DNA from: Wenzhouxiangella sp.
GTDB lineage: Bacteria; Pseudomonadota; Gammaproteobacteria; Xanthomonadales; Wenzhouxiangellaceae
Length of the DNA stretch: 64,000 nucleotides
Assembly (NCBI GenBank): GCA_007134485.1
Contig: SLKT01000042.1
Coordinates: 47,065-111,064 of the forward strand
Direction: 5' to 3'
The position numbers were made by a program, and so were the translations under genes. Under the pieces are notes generated by a model. It did not search any database and was not told the DNA's origin. It saw nothing but the letters and a program-made list of their open reading frames with translations. Each line of letters starts with the position of its first letter. The stretch's first letter is position 1. This document shows, one piece after another, positions 1 to 10,422 of this stretch.

Positions 1-4
1 CATC

Positions 5-1312
5 ATGGAAAATTTCGCCAGCGTGCTCGAAGCCGTGATCGACGACACCGAAGTCGAGCATGTCGTGGTGACCTCGATTGGGGAAATGGTCGGCTTTCCC
101 AAGGGAGCGATCATGAATTTCGTGCTGCGCCATATCAAGAAAATGGTGCCCAGCTACAACCTGCCCGGAGCCGTGGGATTCAAGCAGGTATTGTCCCAGG
201 GCGCAAACGAGGAATTGAAACGACCGGAACTGACCCACGACGATCTTGCCTTTTTGCAGTATACCGGCGGGACAACCGGTGTCTCCAAGGGCGCCATGCT
301 GACCCACGGCAACATGGTGGCCAACATGCAGCAATCCTCGGCCTGGCTGGGCTCGCGTGTCCAGCCCGGCGAGGAAACCATCATCACCGCCCTGCCCCTC
401 TATCACATCTTTGCCCTGACCGCCAATTGCCTGGTATTTCTCAAGTTCGGCGGGCGCAACGTCTTCATCACCAACCCGCGTGACATGCCCGGCTTTGTCA
501 AGGAACTGGGCAAGTACAAGTTCACCGCCATCACCGGCGTCAACACCCTGTTCAACGGCCTGCTCAACACCCCGGGATTTTCCGATCTGGATTTTTCCAA
601 CCTGCGCATGACCTTGGGCGGTGGCATGGCGGTGCAGCGGGCGGTTGCCGAGAAATGGAAACAAGTCACCGGTGTGCCACTGATCGAGGCCTATGGCCTG
701 ACCGAAACCTCGCCGGCGGCCTGCATCAACCCCATGGATCTGGAAGACTACAACGGCGCTATCGGGCTGCCGATTTCCTCGACCGAGTGCCAGGTGATCG
801 ATGCCGACGGCAACCCGCAACCGGTGGATGAAACCGGCGAGTTGTGCGTCAAGGGGCCGCAGGTCATGAGAGGCTATTGGGAGCGTCCCGAGGAAACCGC
901 CAAGGTGCTCGATGACGATGGCTGGTTGCGTACCGGCGACATGGCCAAGATGGATAACAAAGGCTTTTTCTACATTGTCGATCGCAAGAAGGACATGATC
1001 CTGGTGTCGGGTTTCAATGTCTATCCCAACGAGATCGAGGATGTGGTGGCCGATCATCCCAAAGTGCTAGAGGTTGGCGCCATCGGCGCCCCGGACGAAA
1101 AATCCGGCGAGGTGGTCAAGGTGGTCGTGGTCCGCAAGGATGACAGTCTGACCGTCAAAGAAGTGCGCGATCACTGCCGCAAGGAGTTGACCGGCTACAA
1201 GGTACCCAAGTACGTCGAGTTCGTCGAGGAGCTTCCCAAGACCAACGTCGGCAAGATCCTGCGCCGCGAGCTGCGCGATCAGTATGGAGAACCGCGCAGT
1301 TCCGAGGATTGA
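5..1312 (+). CDS. fadD: Long-chain fatty-acid--CoA ligase (AMP-binding), 5' end probably outside the window
   Basis: AMP-binding signature YTGGTTGVSKGAMLTH, GYWERPEETAKVLDDDGWLRTGD and C-terminal PKTNVGKILRRELR; lacks the usual N-terminal region. Confidence 0.88.
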   Translation: MENFASVLEAVIDDTEVEHVVVTSIGEMVGFPKGAIMNFVLRHIKKMVPSYNLPGAVGFKQVLSQGANEELKRPELTHDDLAFLQYTGGTTGVSKGAMLTHGNMVANMQQSSAWLGSRVQPGEETIITALPLYHIFALTANCLVFLKFGGRNVFITNPRDMPGFVKELGKYKFTAITGVNTLFNGLLNTPGFSDLDFSNLRMTLGGGMAVQRAVAEKWKQVTGVPLIEAYGLTETSPAACINPMDLEDYNGAIGLPISSTECQVIDADGNPQPVDETGELCVKGPQVMRGYWERPEETAKVLDDDGWLRTGDMAKMDNKGFFYIVDRKKDMILVSGFNVYPNEIEDVVADHPKVLEVGAIGAPDEKSGEVVKVVVVRKDDSLTVKEVRDHCRKELTGYKVPKYVEFVEELPKTNVGKILRRELRDQYGEPRSSED

Positions 1313-1400
1313 GAGAGCTTCTGAAGGAATAAGCGCCAGAATTCACCGCGGAGTCTTCAGGCTCGGTTTCGGACCCGCTGTCGCGGTGCAAACAGAAAAA

Positions 1401-1480
1401 CCTGTAAACGCAAAGACGCTAAGAAGCAAAGTTTTTTGTGAAATCTTTTGACTTGGCGTCTTTGCGTCTTTGCGTTTCAA
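1401..1480. repeat. Intergenic inverted repeat (AAACGCAAAGACGC / GCGTCTTTGCGTTT), possible bidirectional terminator or dispersed repeat
   Basis: Perfect 14-nt arms at 1406-1419 and 1464-1477, between convergent fadD and dinB; right arm preceded by a second GCGTCTTT unit. Confidence 0.6.
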
Positions 1481-1499
1481 AGATTTTGTCTTGGTCCTT

Positions 1500-2534
1500 T
1501 TACTGTTGATCAAGCCCGGACACGCCGACGCCGATCAGGCGCACGGTGAAGCCGCTGCGCCATTCGGCCCAGTTGACCAGCAATTCGCGGGCGGTGGTGT
1601 AAATCACCTCTTCGTCTCGGGTGTGGCTCTCCAGCGAGATCGAGCGGGTCAGGGTCGAAAAGCCGCCGGATCGAATCTTCAGGGTGACCGTGCGGGCCAT
1701 CAGGCCCTTGTCAACGAGTCGCTTGGCGACCTTGAACGCCTGTTCACGAATGACCGGCAACAGCGTCTCGATTTGCTTGTGGTCACGGTCGAAGGTGGTT
1801 TCCTGGCTGATTGAACGACGCGCCCGGGTGGCCTTGACCGGGCGGTCATCGACGCCGGCGGCTCGCTTGAGCAGATCAGCGGCCTGGTTGCCGAACAATT
1901 CACTGAGCAATTGAACCGGCGTTGTGCGCAACTGGCCAATGGTGTGAATGCCGGCGTCATGCAGCCGCTCGGCGCTGCGTGGCCCGATCCCCCACAAGCG
2001 CCGAACCGGCAGCGGATCGAGAAAACGGCGCACCTGATCGACCGGGACATGCACCAGGCCATCGGGCTTGTCATAGTCCGAGGCCAGTTTGGCCAGTAAT
2101 TTATTGTGCGCCATGCCGACCGAGGCGGTCAGACCCATGGTCTGGCCGATTGCTCGCTTCAGCCAGCGCCCGATCTCGTCCAGCTCACGTCCGGCCCGCA
2201 CTTGCTCGCTGACATCGAGAAAGGCTTCATCGAGACTCAGCCCTTCAACCTGGTCGGTCAACTGACGGAAAATGGCAAAAATCTCGGACGAAACCTCCCG
2301 GTAGCGTTCAAAGCGCGCTGGCACGAACACCCCGTGCGGGCAGCGGCGCCGGGCCATCGCGCCCGACATCGCCGAGCGTATCCCGAACTGGCGCGCCTCG
2401 TAGCTGGCCGCGGCCACCACGCCGCGCGGCCCGCCGCCTCCGACCATCACCGGGCGACCGCGCAGGGCAGGATGGTCACGCTGCTCGATGCTGGCGTAAA
2501 AGGCATCCATGTCGATATGAATGATCGACCTCAT
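1500..2534 (-). CDS. dinB: DNA polymerase IV (Y-family)
   Basis: MRSIIHIDMDAFYASIEQRDHPALRGRPVMVGG, SLDEAFLDV, WGIGPRSAERLHDAGIHTIGQL. Confidence 0.95.
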   Translation of the reverse strand: MRSIIHIDMDAFYASIEQRDHPALRGRPVMVGGGGPRGVVAAASYEARQFGIRSAMSGAMARRRCPHGVFVPARFERYREVSSEIFAIFRQLTDQVEGLSLDEAFLDVSEQVRAGRELDEIGRWLKRAIGQTMGLTASVGMAHNKLLAKLASDYDKPDGLVHVPVDQVRRFLDPLPVRRLWGIGPRSAERLHDAGIHTIGQLRTTPVQLLSELFGNQAADLLKRAAGVDDRPVKATRARRSISQETTFDRDHKQIETLLPVIREQAFKVAKRLVDKGLMARTVTLKIRSGGFSTLTRSISLESHTRDEEVIYTTARELLVNWAEWRSGFTVRLIGVGVSGLDQQ

Positions 2535-2581
2535 GCGCAGTCGAGTCGGTCGGGAGAATCGATTGTGGTTACCATGCGCTT

Positions 2582-3718
2582 ATGAAACTCGCTGAACAAT
2601 TCCCCGTTATCGATCGTCACGTGTGGCTCAATCATGCCGCGATTTCACCCTGGCCGGCCGCCGTCAGTGACGCCCTGACTGACTTCGTTGCTGATCATAC
2701 CCGCCGTGGCCCGCTGGGATACGGAAGATGGCTGGAGATCGAGGCGCGCCTGAGACATCGCGCTTGCCAACTGCTAGCAGCGGACTCGAGCGACGATATC
2801 GCCCTGGTGGCCAATACCTCGACCGGACTCAATCGCATCGCACGCGGACTGGACTGGATCAGCGGCGACAGCGTGGTGTTTCCGGCCAATGACTTTCCAT
2901 CCAATCGCCTGCCCTGGATGGCACTGGAAGATATCGGGGTCAAGGCCCATGCCGTTGAGCTGAACCAGCATGACCCGGAACGCGCCCTGATCGCCGCCAT
3001 CGGGCCGAGCACCCGAGTCCTGAGTGTTTCCTCGGTTCAATATGATACCGGGATGAGACTGGATCTCGAGCGCCTTGGTGCGGCCTGCAGACGCCACGGG
3101 GTGCTGTTTTGCATCGACGCCATTCAGCACCTCGGCGCCCTGCCCCTGGATGTCGAGCAAGCCGGCGCGGATTTCGTGATCTCCGGGTCGCACAAGTGGT
3201 TGATGGCGCCCGAAGGGCTGGCCATATTCTGGTCACGCCCGGAGGCTCGCGAGCAATTGCGGGTGGTCGATTCGGGCTGGCGCATGGTGCCGGAACCATT
3301 CGATTTCGGGCATGAGGACTATCTGGGGTCCGAAAGCGCCGTACGCTTCGAGCCCGGTACCCTCAACACCGCCGGGATCATCGGACTGGATGCCGCCATT
3401 GGCCTGCTGCTTGACCATGACCCGCAAGACAGCGCCGAACAGCTTTTGAACCTGACCGACCGGCTGACCGAGGGTCTGATGAAAATTCCCGGTGTTGGAC
3501 TGACCAGCCCGATCGAACGCGAACGTCGTGCCGGCATCGTCAGCTTCCGGATCGCCGGGATCAGCGCAGAAGAGGTGACCACCGCACTGACCATGCGCGA
3601 TATCCACGCCGCCACCCGCGGCCAACGGGTCAGACTGTCGCCGCATTTTTACACCCCGATTGCGCAGATCGAACAGACGCTGGAATGCATAGCGGAACTG
3701 GCCGCCAGTCGGACTTGA
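2582..3718 (+). CDS. Aminotransferase class V family protein (cysteine desulfurase-like)
   Basis: PLP Lys motif DFVISGSHKWLMAPEGLAIFW; fold type I class V pattern (SSVQYDTGMRLDLERLG). Confidence 0.85.
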   Translation: MKLAEQFPVIDRHVWLNHAAISPWPAAVSDALTDFVADHTRRGPLGYGRWLEIEARLRHRACQLLAADSSDDIALVANTSTGLNRIARGLDWISGDSVVFPANDFPSNRLPWMALEDIGVKAHAVELNQHDPERALIAAIGPSTRVLSVSSVQYDTGMRLDLERLGAACRRHGVLFCIDAIQHLGALPLDVEQAGADFVISGSHKWLMAPEGLAIFWSRPEAREQLRVVDSGWRMVPEPFDFGHEDYLGSESAVRFEPGTLNTAGIIGLDAAIGLLLDHDPQDSAEQLLNLTDRLTEGLMKIPGVGLTSPIERERRAGIVSFRIAGISAEEVTTALTMRDIHAATRGQRVRLSPHFYTPIAQIEQTLECIAELAASRT

Positions 3719-3754
3719 ACGTGTCCAGGGTTTCAGCGTGGAGTTGGGGCGTGA

Positions 3755-4093
3755 TCAGATGGTGCGGGTCGGGCGCTCGCTGTCGATCATGCCGGCCAGC
3801 AGGGAACTGATGGTGTTCTTGGCCTGGCTGCCCTCGGCCGTATCATTGAAGTGCACGCCGACACCGGCATTGATGCTGTGCTGCGAACCAGCCGGAGTGA
3901 TCCAGGCGACCTGGCCGGGAATGGCGATTCGTTCCTCGCCCATCAGGCTGAGCAGAATCAGGACCTCGTCACCCAGTTTGAATTTCTTCTTGGTGGGTAC
4001 AAACAGGCCGCCGTTGGACAGAAACGGCATATAGGCCGCATACAGCTCCTGCTTGGTCTCGATATTGTAGGAGAGAATGCCTTTCTGAGCCAT
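3755..4093 (-). CDS. pilZ: PilZ domain protein (type IV pilus PilZ-like)
   Basis: LSNGGLFVPTKKKFKLGDEVLILLSLMGEERIAIPGQVAWITP and GVGVHF; no RxxxR c-di-GMP motif; next to holB. Confidence 0.8.
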   Translation of the reverse strand: MAQKGILSYNIETKQELYAAYMPFLSNGGLFVPTKKKFKLGDEVLILLSLMGEERIAIPGQVAWITPAGSQHSINAGVGVHFNDTAEGSQAKNTISSLLAGMIDSERPTRTI

Positions 4094-5065
4094 CTAGTTC
4101 GAGGTCCCACCGTGATTGACTGCTTCCCATTCTAGCAGCCATTTGATCATGAGTAGATCGTGACGCACGCTGCTTGCGGAAAGGGCGCGGCCGGACAATG
4201 CCTGCTCCCACAGACCGGCCATGCCACGCGGATCCAGTCCGGACGGCAATTTACGATCCAGTGGCAGCTGTTCGCTTTGGAGCCGGTGGGCATGGCGCAC
4301 CAGGACGCTGCTCCACAGCGCCAGCCAGCGCCATGTCCGAGCCGGTGACTTCCACCAATACTCATCGATCCGGCTGGTCACCGGCTGCCCCTGGGCGATG
4401 GCCAGCAAGGCATCAAGCACCTGGATGCCGAATTCCAGACCGTCTTCCTCGAGCAGCTCGCGCGCGGCCAGGGGTGCCTCGCCTGAAAGGGACAAGGCCT
4501 GGGCAAGCTGTTCACGTTGATGGTTCGGACAGTGCTCGGCCAGCCAGTCAAGCGCGATTGGCCGCTCGGGCGGATGAAGCGTGATCGGCTGGCATCGACT
4601 TCGAATCGTGGCCGGCAGGCGGGCGGGCTGATGGCTGACCAGTATCAGCCAGGCGTTGTCAGCCGGCTCTTCCAGGGTCTTGAGCAAGGCATTGGCTGCA
4701 TTGATGTTCATGGCCTCGGCCTCGTTGATCAGGCCGATCCGGTTGCTCCCGATTCCGGGGGTCAGGACCAGTTTTTCGGACAAGGCGCGTATGGCATCAA
4801 CCGGGATCTCCTTCTTGTCCTCGGGAATCCCGACCGGAAAGAAATCCGGATGACTGGCCCCGCCCATCAGACGACAACTGCGACATTCACCACAAGCCTG
4901 TCCGGCATCCGGCCCAAGACACAAAAGCCGCCGCGCCAGCCAATTGGCCAGTTGCTGTTTGCCGACGCCCTCGGTGCCGACGATCAGCAGCGCATGCCCG
5001 AGACGTTGTTGTTCAATGGTGCGATTGATGTGCTCTTTGGCGCCAGTCAACCAGGGAAGGGTCAT
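4094..5065 (-). CDS. holB: DNA polymerase III subunit delta'
   Basis: HALLIVGTEGVGKQQLANWLA, zinc-binding cysteines (CLGPDAGQACGECRSC), NALLKTLEEP; overlaps tmk. Confidence 0.92.
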   Translation of the reverse strand: MTLPWLTGAKEHINRTIEQQRLGHALLIVGTEGVGKQQLANWLARRLLCLGPDAGQACGECRSCRLMGGASHPDFFPVGIPEDKKEIPVDAIRALSEKLVLTPGIGSNRIGLINEAEAMNINAANALLKTLEEPADNAWLILVSHQPARLPATIRSRCQPITLHPPERPIALDWLAEHCPNHQREQLAQALSLSGEAPLAARELLEEDGLEFGIQVLDALLAIAQGQPVTSRIDEYWWKSPARTWRWLALWSSVLVRHAHRLQSEQLPLDRKLPSGLDPRGMAGLWEQALSGRALSASSVRHDLLMIKWLLEWEAVNHGGTSN

Positions 5066-5685
5066 GTCAATCGCTCCGCAAGCGCGCGCTCGATATCGGC
5101 CTGAACCTCGGCCAGGCCACGTTCGGCGTCTATGACCACGAATCGCTCGGGCGCACGGCTGGCCTGGTCGAGGTAGGCTGACCGCACCCGTTCGAGAAAA
5201 TCCCGCTGGGCCTGCTCGAAACGGTCGGCCTGACCTGCGCGTTTCCCCACTCTGGCCAAGCCGGCGGCAACGTCGATATCCAGCAGCAGGGTCAGGTCGG
5301 GCTGCAGATCCGGATGGACCAGCGAGGCCAGCGCCTCGACCGGTTTACGTCCCAATCCGCGTCCGCCGCCCTGGTAAGCGAGACTGGCGTCGGTGAATCG
5401 GTCGCAGATGACATCCTTGCCGGCGGCCAGTGCCGGGCGAATCACATGCCCGAGATTCTCGACCCGGGCGGCAAACATCAACAGCAATTCCGCCATAGGT
5501 TCCAATTCTCCGGTGGCCGGATCAAGCAGCACCTCGCGAATCCGCTCGGCCGCGACCGTGCCACCCGGCTCGCGCGTCACGACGACCTCGCGTCCACGCG
5601 CCTGCAGCCAGGAACGCATCGTTTCAACCGCGGTCGACTTGCCGGCCCCCTCGCCGCCTTCCAGGGTAATCAGGCGACCGCTCAT
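5062..5685 (-). CDS. tmk: Thymidylate kinase
   Basis: LITLEGGEGAGKSTAVETM, TREPGGTVAAERIREVLL, DRFTDASLAYQGGGRGL. Confidence 0.96.
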   Translation of the reverse strand: MSGRLITLEGGEGAGKSTAVETMRSWLQARGREVVVTREPGGTVAAERIREVLLDPATGELEPMAELLLMFAARVENLGHVIRPALAAGKDVICDRFTDASLAYQGGGRGLGRKPVEALASLVHPDLQPDLTLLLDIDVAAGLARVGKRAGQADRFEQAQRDFLERVRSAYLDQASRAPERFVVIDAERGLAEVQADIERALAERLT

Positions 5686-6683
5686 CTTCTGCCCCGGATA
5701 TATCGATTGACCGCGGCGTTGTGCTCCTCGAGGGTGTCGGAGAAATGATGGGTGCCGTCACCGCGCGAGACGAAATACAGCGCCGTTCCCGGTTGCGGGT
5801 GGGCCGCTGCCTCGATCGCCCTGCGACCGGGCAAGGCGATCGGAGTGGGCGGCAAGCCATGCCGGGTGTAGGTATTCCACGGATGATCGGTGCGCAGATG
5901 AACCCGGCGCAGGCGACCATCGAAATCATCATCAAGCCCGTAAATGACGGTTGGATCGGTTTGCAGGCGCATGCCGATTTCCAGCCTTCGCGTGAATACC
6001 CCGGCCACTCGGGCCCGCTCACCGGCCTGGCCGGTCTCTCGTTCGATGATGGAGGCCAGGACCAGCAGCTCCTCCGGGCTGTCCAGGGGCAGGTCGGCAT
6101 CGCGCCCGGCCCAGATTTCGGTCACGGTGCGCTCCATCGCCTCGAAAGCACGCCTGAGAATCGCCAGGTCTTCGCTTGAGCGGGTAAAGAAGTAGGTTTC
6201 GGGCAGAAAACGGCCCTCGGCAAAGCAGCCCGGACAGCCGAGCAACGCCATCAGTTCATCATCATCGAGGTGAGCAGTTCGCTGGCGAAGACGCGGATCA
6301 TTGACCAGCGCCTTGCGCAGGCGCTGCACGGTCCAGCCATCCACGATCGTCAGTCGGTGCTCGCGTACCTGCCCCGACTCCAGGAGTCGTACCAAATCCT
6401 CGATACTCGAGCCGGTCGGCACCCGGTACTCACCTGCCTTGAGCACCGGTGCGCGCAATCGCCCGAACACTCGCCACTGCCAAGCCGACTGCGCCAGACC
6501 CAGAACCTCGAACTGCCGGGTCAGGGCATTGAAACTGCTCCCCGGGGCCAGCCACAGGTTCAGGTCACCATCCGGGTTGACCGGGTGGTTGAGAAACCGT
6601 TGCCAGTCGTTCCAGGCATGCACGCCCGCAACGCCCATCACGATCAGGACAGCCAGCAACACGAATGAAAACAGCTTGCGCAT
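5682..6683 (-). CDS. mltG: Endolytic transglycosylase MltG
   Basis: YceG-like: LASIIERETGQAGERARVAGVFTRRLEIGMRLQTDPTVIYGL, NTYTRHGLPPTPIALPG; start chosen at MRKLFSFVLLAVLIV (TM helix). Confidence 0.93.
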   Translation of the reverse strand: MRKLFSFVLLAVLIVMGVAGVHAWNDWQRFLNHPVNPDGDLNLWLAPGSSFNALTRQFEVLGLAQSAWQWRVFGRLRAPVLKAGEYRVPTGSSIEDLVRLLESGQVREHRLTIVDGWTVQRLRKALVNDPRLRQRTAHLDDDELMALLGCPGCFAEGRFLPETYFFTRSSEDLAILRRAFEAMERTVTEIWAGRDADLPLDSPEELLVLASIIERETGQAGERARVAGVFTRRLEIGMRLQTDPTVIYGLDDDFDGRLRRVHLRTDHPWNTYTRHGLPPTPIALPGRRAIEAAAHPQPGTALYFVSRGDGTHHFSDTLEEHNAAVNRYIRGRR

Positions 6684-6685
6684 GT

Positions 6686-7492
6686 TCAGCCCAGTCGACG
6701 ATTCCACAACGATTGCCAGGCACGGCATTGATGACTGACATCCAGTTGTCGGCCGTCAAGCGCCCGGACCGGCCGAATGCCGGATACGGAGTTTATCACC
6801 ATCATGCCCGTGGCCGACTCCAGGTCCCGGGATGACAGGCGAAAACGCTCCAGTGCGACTTCGGGCTGATCCTGCAGCCAGGCCAGGCCCACCCCATCGA
6901 CGCCGGAATCAGACGCGGGCACAACGGCGCGATCGCCGAACTCCACGATCAGATTGGAGGCAATCGCCTCGCTCAGGCAACCGCTGCTGTCATAAAGCAA
7001 GGCCTCATCAGCGCCGGCGTTCGCGCACGCTCGCGCGGCCATGACCTGCTCGAGCCGATTGGCGTGCTTGATTCCATTGAGCACACTGCCCGTGGCCAAG
7101 GTGATCGAGCTGGTGACGACCACCACACCCGTTTGACGCTGGCGTTCGAGATCGGCGGGCCATTCGCGCGCCTGCACGATTCGCCGACTCGGCCGGGACG
7201 GGTCCGGCCAATAAGCCCGTCCACCGCTGCCCCGGGTCAAGCTGATGCGGATGATCACCGATTGCCCTGAAACCGCGAGTCGGCGACAATCGCCGATCAG
7301 ATCGGCCTGGTCAGGCAGGTCGATCCCCAGCAGGTCTGCACCGCGCTGCAAGCGCTGCCAGTGCAGCGTCCACAAGGGGGCCGCGCCGTCATGAAAGGCA
7401 ATGGTTTCGAACAGCCCATCGCCATACAGCAGTCCGCGATCGTCCACCGGCACGGAGCGCGTCGGCCGTCCATCGACCAGGCTATCGGTCAT
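6686..7492 (-). CDS. pabC: Aminodeoxychorismate lyase (PLP fold type IV)
   Basis: VDDRGLLYGDGLFETI, NGIKHANRLEQVMA, LSEAIASNLIVE; between mltG and pabB. Confidence 0.9.
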   Translation of the reverse strand: MTDSLVDGRPTRSVPVDDRGLLYGDGLFETIAFHDGAAPLWTLHWQRLQRGADLLGIDLPDQADLIGDCRRLAVSGQSVIIRISLTRGSGGRAYWPDPSRPSRRIVQAREWPADLERQRQTGVVVVTSSITLATGSVLNGIKHANRLEQVMAARACANAGADEALLYDSSGCLSEAIASNLIVEFGDRAVVPASDSGVDGVGLAWLQDQPEVALERFRLSSRDLESATGMMVINSVSGIRPVRALDGRQLDVSHQCRAWQSLWNRRLG

Positions 7493-8853
7493 GGCTGCAG
7501 GGCGCGCAGCATGCCGCGCGCCTTCGCCTCGGTCTCGGCCAGTTCGGCATCCGGATCGGAATCGGCGACAATACCGGCGCCGGTTCTAAACTTCAGATCA
7601 TGATCGCGCACCAGCATGCTGCGAATCAGGATGTTGAGATCCATGCCGCCATCATGGCCCAAGTACCCCATCGCCCCGGTGTAGAAGCTGCGACCACATT
7701 GCTCGAGTTCTGCAATGATTTCCATGCAGCGGACCTTGGGGCAGCCGGTGATGGTTCCACCGGGAAAGGTCGCCGCAATGACATCGGCCGCGTGCATATC
7801 CTCGCGCAGGATTCCACGAACGTTCGATGCGATGTGATGAACATGGGCGTAGCTTTCGACCACCATCAGTTCATCGACTTCCACCGTGCCACTCGCGCAC
7901 ACCCGCCCGAGGTCGTTGCGCTCGAGATCGATCAACATGATGTGCTCGGCGCGCTCCTTGGGATGGGCCATCAATTCAGCCGACAGCGAAGCATCCTGAT
8001 CCGCCGACAGGCCGCGTGGACGCGTACCGGCAATCGGACGGGTCTGGACCATGCGGCCACGCACTTCCACCAGTCTTTCCGGCGAAGAACTCAGGATGGC
8101 GCCGCCGGGCAAACGGGCCAGGCCGGCAAACGGCGCCGGGTTGCTTCGAGTCAGGGACTCGTACAGCGTTGATGGGTCAAGCGTCTCACTTGAATGCCCC
8201 TGCCAGCCGCGCGAGAGATTGACCTGGAACACATCTCCATCAAGTATCCATTCGCGAATCCTGCGCACCCCCGCGGTAAAGCGCTCACCGGCATCGACAC
8301 TCAACTCCAGCTGCTTGCGATCGAACGGCTCGGGACTGAAATCAATGGAGGGCAGCAAGGCCAAGTCGGCTTCGGCCTGTTCCAGCGCCTTTGGGTTTTC
8401 AGCCACCAGCCAGGTGGTGGCCTCGTGATGATCATATAACAGGGCTGCCGGACAACGCGTGGCGTAGGCCACCGGCAAGCCATCACCAGCGGCTGGAAGC
8501 TGCAGTTTCGGTTCGATCTGGCCAATCAGCTCGTAGCCCAGGTAAATGAACCAGCCGCCAAAAAATGGCAGGTCGACCGCTTTCGGATGTGGCTGCGGTG
8601 ATCCGGTCCATTCTCGCAGTCTTTCAAGGAACAGCTCGCTCGTTCCCGGGCCGCTGAGCCCGCTCTGCTCGTCCAACAGCAGTTGCTCGCCACTTTTGTG
8701 ATGCAGCAACATCGACCAGCGGCCGTGGGCGCCCGCCCGGGCCGAGCTGGCCAGAAGAAACGGCCACAGATCGGGCTGTCGACGATGAATATCGAGCAGT
8801 GACCACGAATGCGCCAGCTTTCGCCGGCAGGGACTGAACTGGAAACCCGGCAT
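7489..8853 (-). CDS. pabB: Aminodeoxychorismate synthase component I
   Basis: Chorismate-binding motifs RPIAGTRPRG, EHIMLIDLERNDLGRVC, FPGGTITGCPKVRCMEII. Confidence 0.92.
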   Translation of the reverse strand: MPGFQFSPCRRKLAHSWSLLDIHRRQPDLWPFLLASSARAGAHGRWSMLLHHKSGEQLLLDEQSGLSGPGTSELFLERLREWTGSPQPHPKAVDLPFFGGWFIYLGYELIGQIEPKLQLPAAGDGLPVAYATRCPAALLYDHHEATTWLVAENPKALEQAEADLALLPSIDFSPEPFDRKQLELSVDAGERFTAGVRRIREWILDGDVFQVNLSRGWQGHSSETLDPSTLYESLTRSNPAPFAGLARLPGGAILSSSPERLVEVRGRMVQTRPIAGTRPRGLSADQDASLSAELMAHPKERAEHIMLIDLERNDLGRVCASGTVEVDELMVVESYAHVHHIASNVRGILREDMHAADVIAATFPGGTITGCPKVRCMEIIAELEQCGRSFYTGAMGYLGHDGGMDLNILIRSMLVRDHDLKFRTGAGIVADSDPDAELAETEAKARGMLRALQP

Positions 8854-8870
8854 GCCGGCAGGAGGGTGAT

Positions 8871-10118
8871 TCAGTTGAAGCGCCGCATCAGAAGCGACCC
8901 GTTGGTACCACCGAATCCGAATGAGTTGGACAGGGCATATTCAAGATCCGTTTCACGTGACTGGTGAGGCACCAGATCCAGATCACGACATTCCGGGTCG
9001 GGATTGTCCAGGTTGATGGTCGGAGGCACCACCCCGTCACGCAGCGCAAGAATGGTAAAGATCGCTTCGATCCCACCGGCGGCTCCAAGCAGATGGCCGG
9101 TCATGGACTTGGTTGAACTGATCATCAACTTTTCGGCATGGGAACCGAAAAGTGCACGCGCCGCGTCGCATTCGGCCCGGTCGCCAAGCATCGTGGAGGT
9201 GCCATGGGCATTGATGTAATCAATCTGGTCGGGGCTGACACCGGCATCGGCCAGGGCATTGGCCATGCAACGCCTGGCGCCGTCGCCGCCTTCGGGTGGC
9301 GAGGTGATGTGGTGGGCATCACCACTCATTCCGTAACCGACCACCTCGGCATAGATGCTTGCGCCGCGCTTGCGGGCAAACTCGAGTTCCTCGAGCACGA
9401 TCACGCCGGCGCCGTTGCTGAGCACGAATCCATCGCGATCGGTATCCCAGGGGCGACTCGCCCGCTCGGGTTCGTCATTACGAGTCGACAAGGCCCGCGC
9501 GGCGGTGAAGCCTCCATAGGCGGTCGGGGTCGTGCCGTATTCGGCGCCGCCGGCGACCATGACATCAGCATCACCATAGGCAATCATGCGCGCGGCATCG
9601 CCGATGTTGTGGGTCGCCGTGGTGCAGGCGGTGACAATCGAGATATTCGGACCCTTGAAACCATAACGGATCGAAATGTTTCCGGAAATCATGTTGATGA
9701 TGCAGCCGGGAACGAAAAAAGGCGAGATTCGCCGGGGGCCGCTGTCGAGATAGGTCTTGTAGGTCTGCTCGATGGTTTCGATACCGCCGATTCCCGCACC
9801 GATGGCCAGACCGAATCGCTCGGCCTGGTCTGGATGGGCCGCCAGGCCGGCATCATCGATGGCCTGAATGGCAGCCGCCATACCGTAATGAATGAACGGA
9901 TCGGACTTGCGGGCTTCCTTCGGCGACAGGTAGCTGTCGAGATCGAGGTCCCTGATCTCGCCGGCGATCCTTGCGCTGAACCGCTCCGGGTCAAAGGCCG
10001 TCAGTGGCCCGATCCCGCTGCGGCCATTGCAGACAGCATTCCAGGCCGTGTCCACATCATTGCCGACCGGCGAAACACAGCCCAGACCCGTGACGACGAT
10101 ACGGCGCTCACCGCGCAT
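8871..10118 (-). CDS. fabF: Beta-ketoacyl-ACP synthase II
   Basis: RRIVVTGLGCVSPVGNDV, active-site TACTTATHNIGDA, NAHGTSTMLGD, SFGFGGTNGSL. Confidence 0.96.
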   Translation of the reverse strand: MRGERRIVVTGLGCVSPVGNDVDTAWNAVCNGRSGIGPLTAFDPERFSARIAGEIRDLDLDSYLSPKEARKSDPFIHYGMAAAIQAIDDAGLAAHPDQAERFGLAIGAGIGGIETIEQTYKTYLDSGPRRISPFFVPGCIINMISGNISIRYGFKGPNISIVTACTTATHNIGDAARMIAYGDADVMVAGGAEYGTTPTAYGGFTAARALSTRNDEPERASRPWDTDRDGFVLSNGAGVIVLEELEFARKRGASIYAEVVGYGMSGDAHHITSPPEGGDGARRCMANALADAGVSPDQIDYINAHGTSTMLGDRAECDAARALFGSHAEKLMISSTKSMTGHLLGAAGGIEAIFTILALRDGVVPPTINLDNPDPECRDLDLVPHQSRETDLEYALSNSFGFGGTNGSLLMRRFN

Positions 10119-10179
10119 CGATCACTCCGATTGGCCCTGAAAACCAGCAGCCACCTGACAGACCCGATAACTGCATGAA

Positions 10180-10422
10180 TCAGCCGTTGTCAACGTTGCT
10201 CTTGATGTAGTCGATCGCCTGCTGAACGCTGGTGATCTTCTCGGCTTCCTCGTCGGGAATCTCGCACTCGAATTCTTCCTCGAGCGCCATCACCAGTTCA
10301 ACCGTATCCAGAGAATCGGCTCCCAGGTCATCGACAAAGGATGCACTCGGTGTGACTTCTTCTTCCTTGACACCCAGTTGTTCGATAACGATCTTCTTGA
10401 CGCGATCTTCAATACTGCTCAT
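10180..10422 (-). CDS. acpP: Acyl carrier protein
   Basis: [23 protein letters not shown]...[21 protein letters not shown] (phosphopantetheine DSL). Confidence 0.97.
   Translation of the reverse strand: MSSIEDRVKKIVIEQLGVKEEEVTPSASFVDDLGADSLDTVELVMALEEEFECEIPDEEAEKITSVQQAIDYIKSNVDNG

Noticed and set aside
9138-10178. 346-aa plus-strand ORF antisense to fabF
   Set aside because: Shadow ORF; low-complexity Gly/Arg/His composition and no motif.
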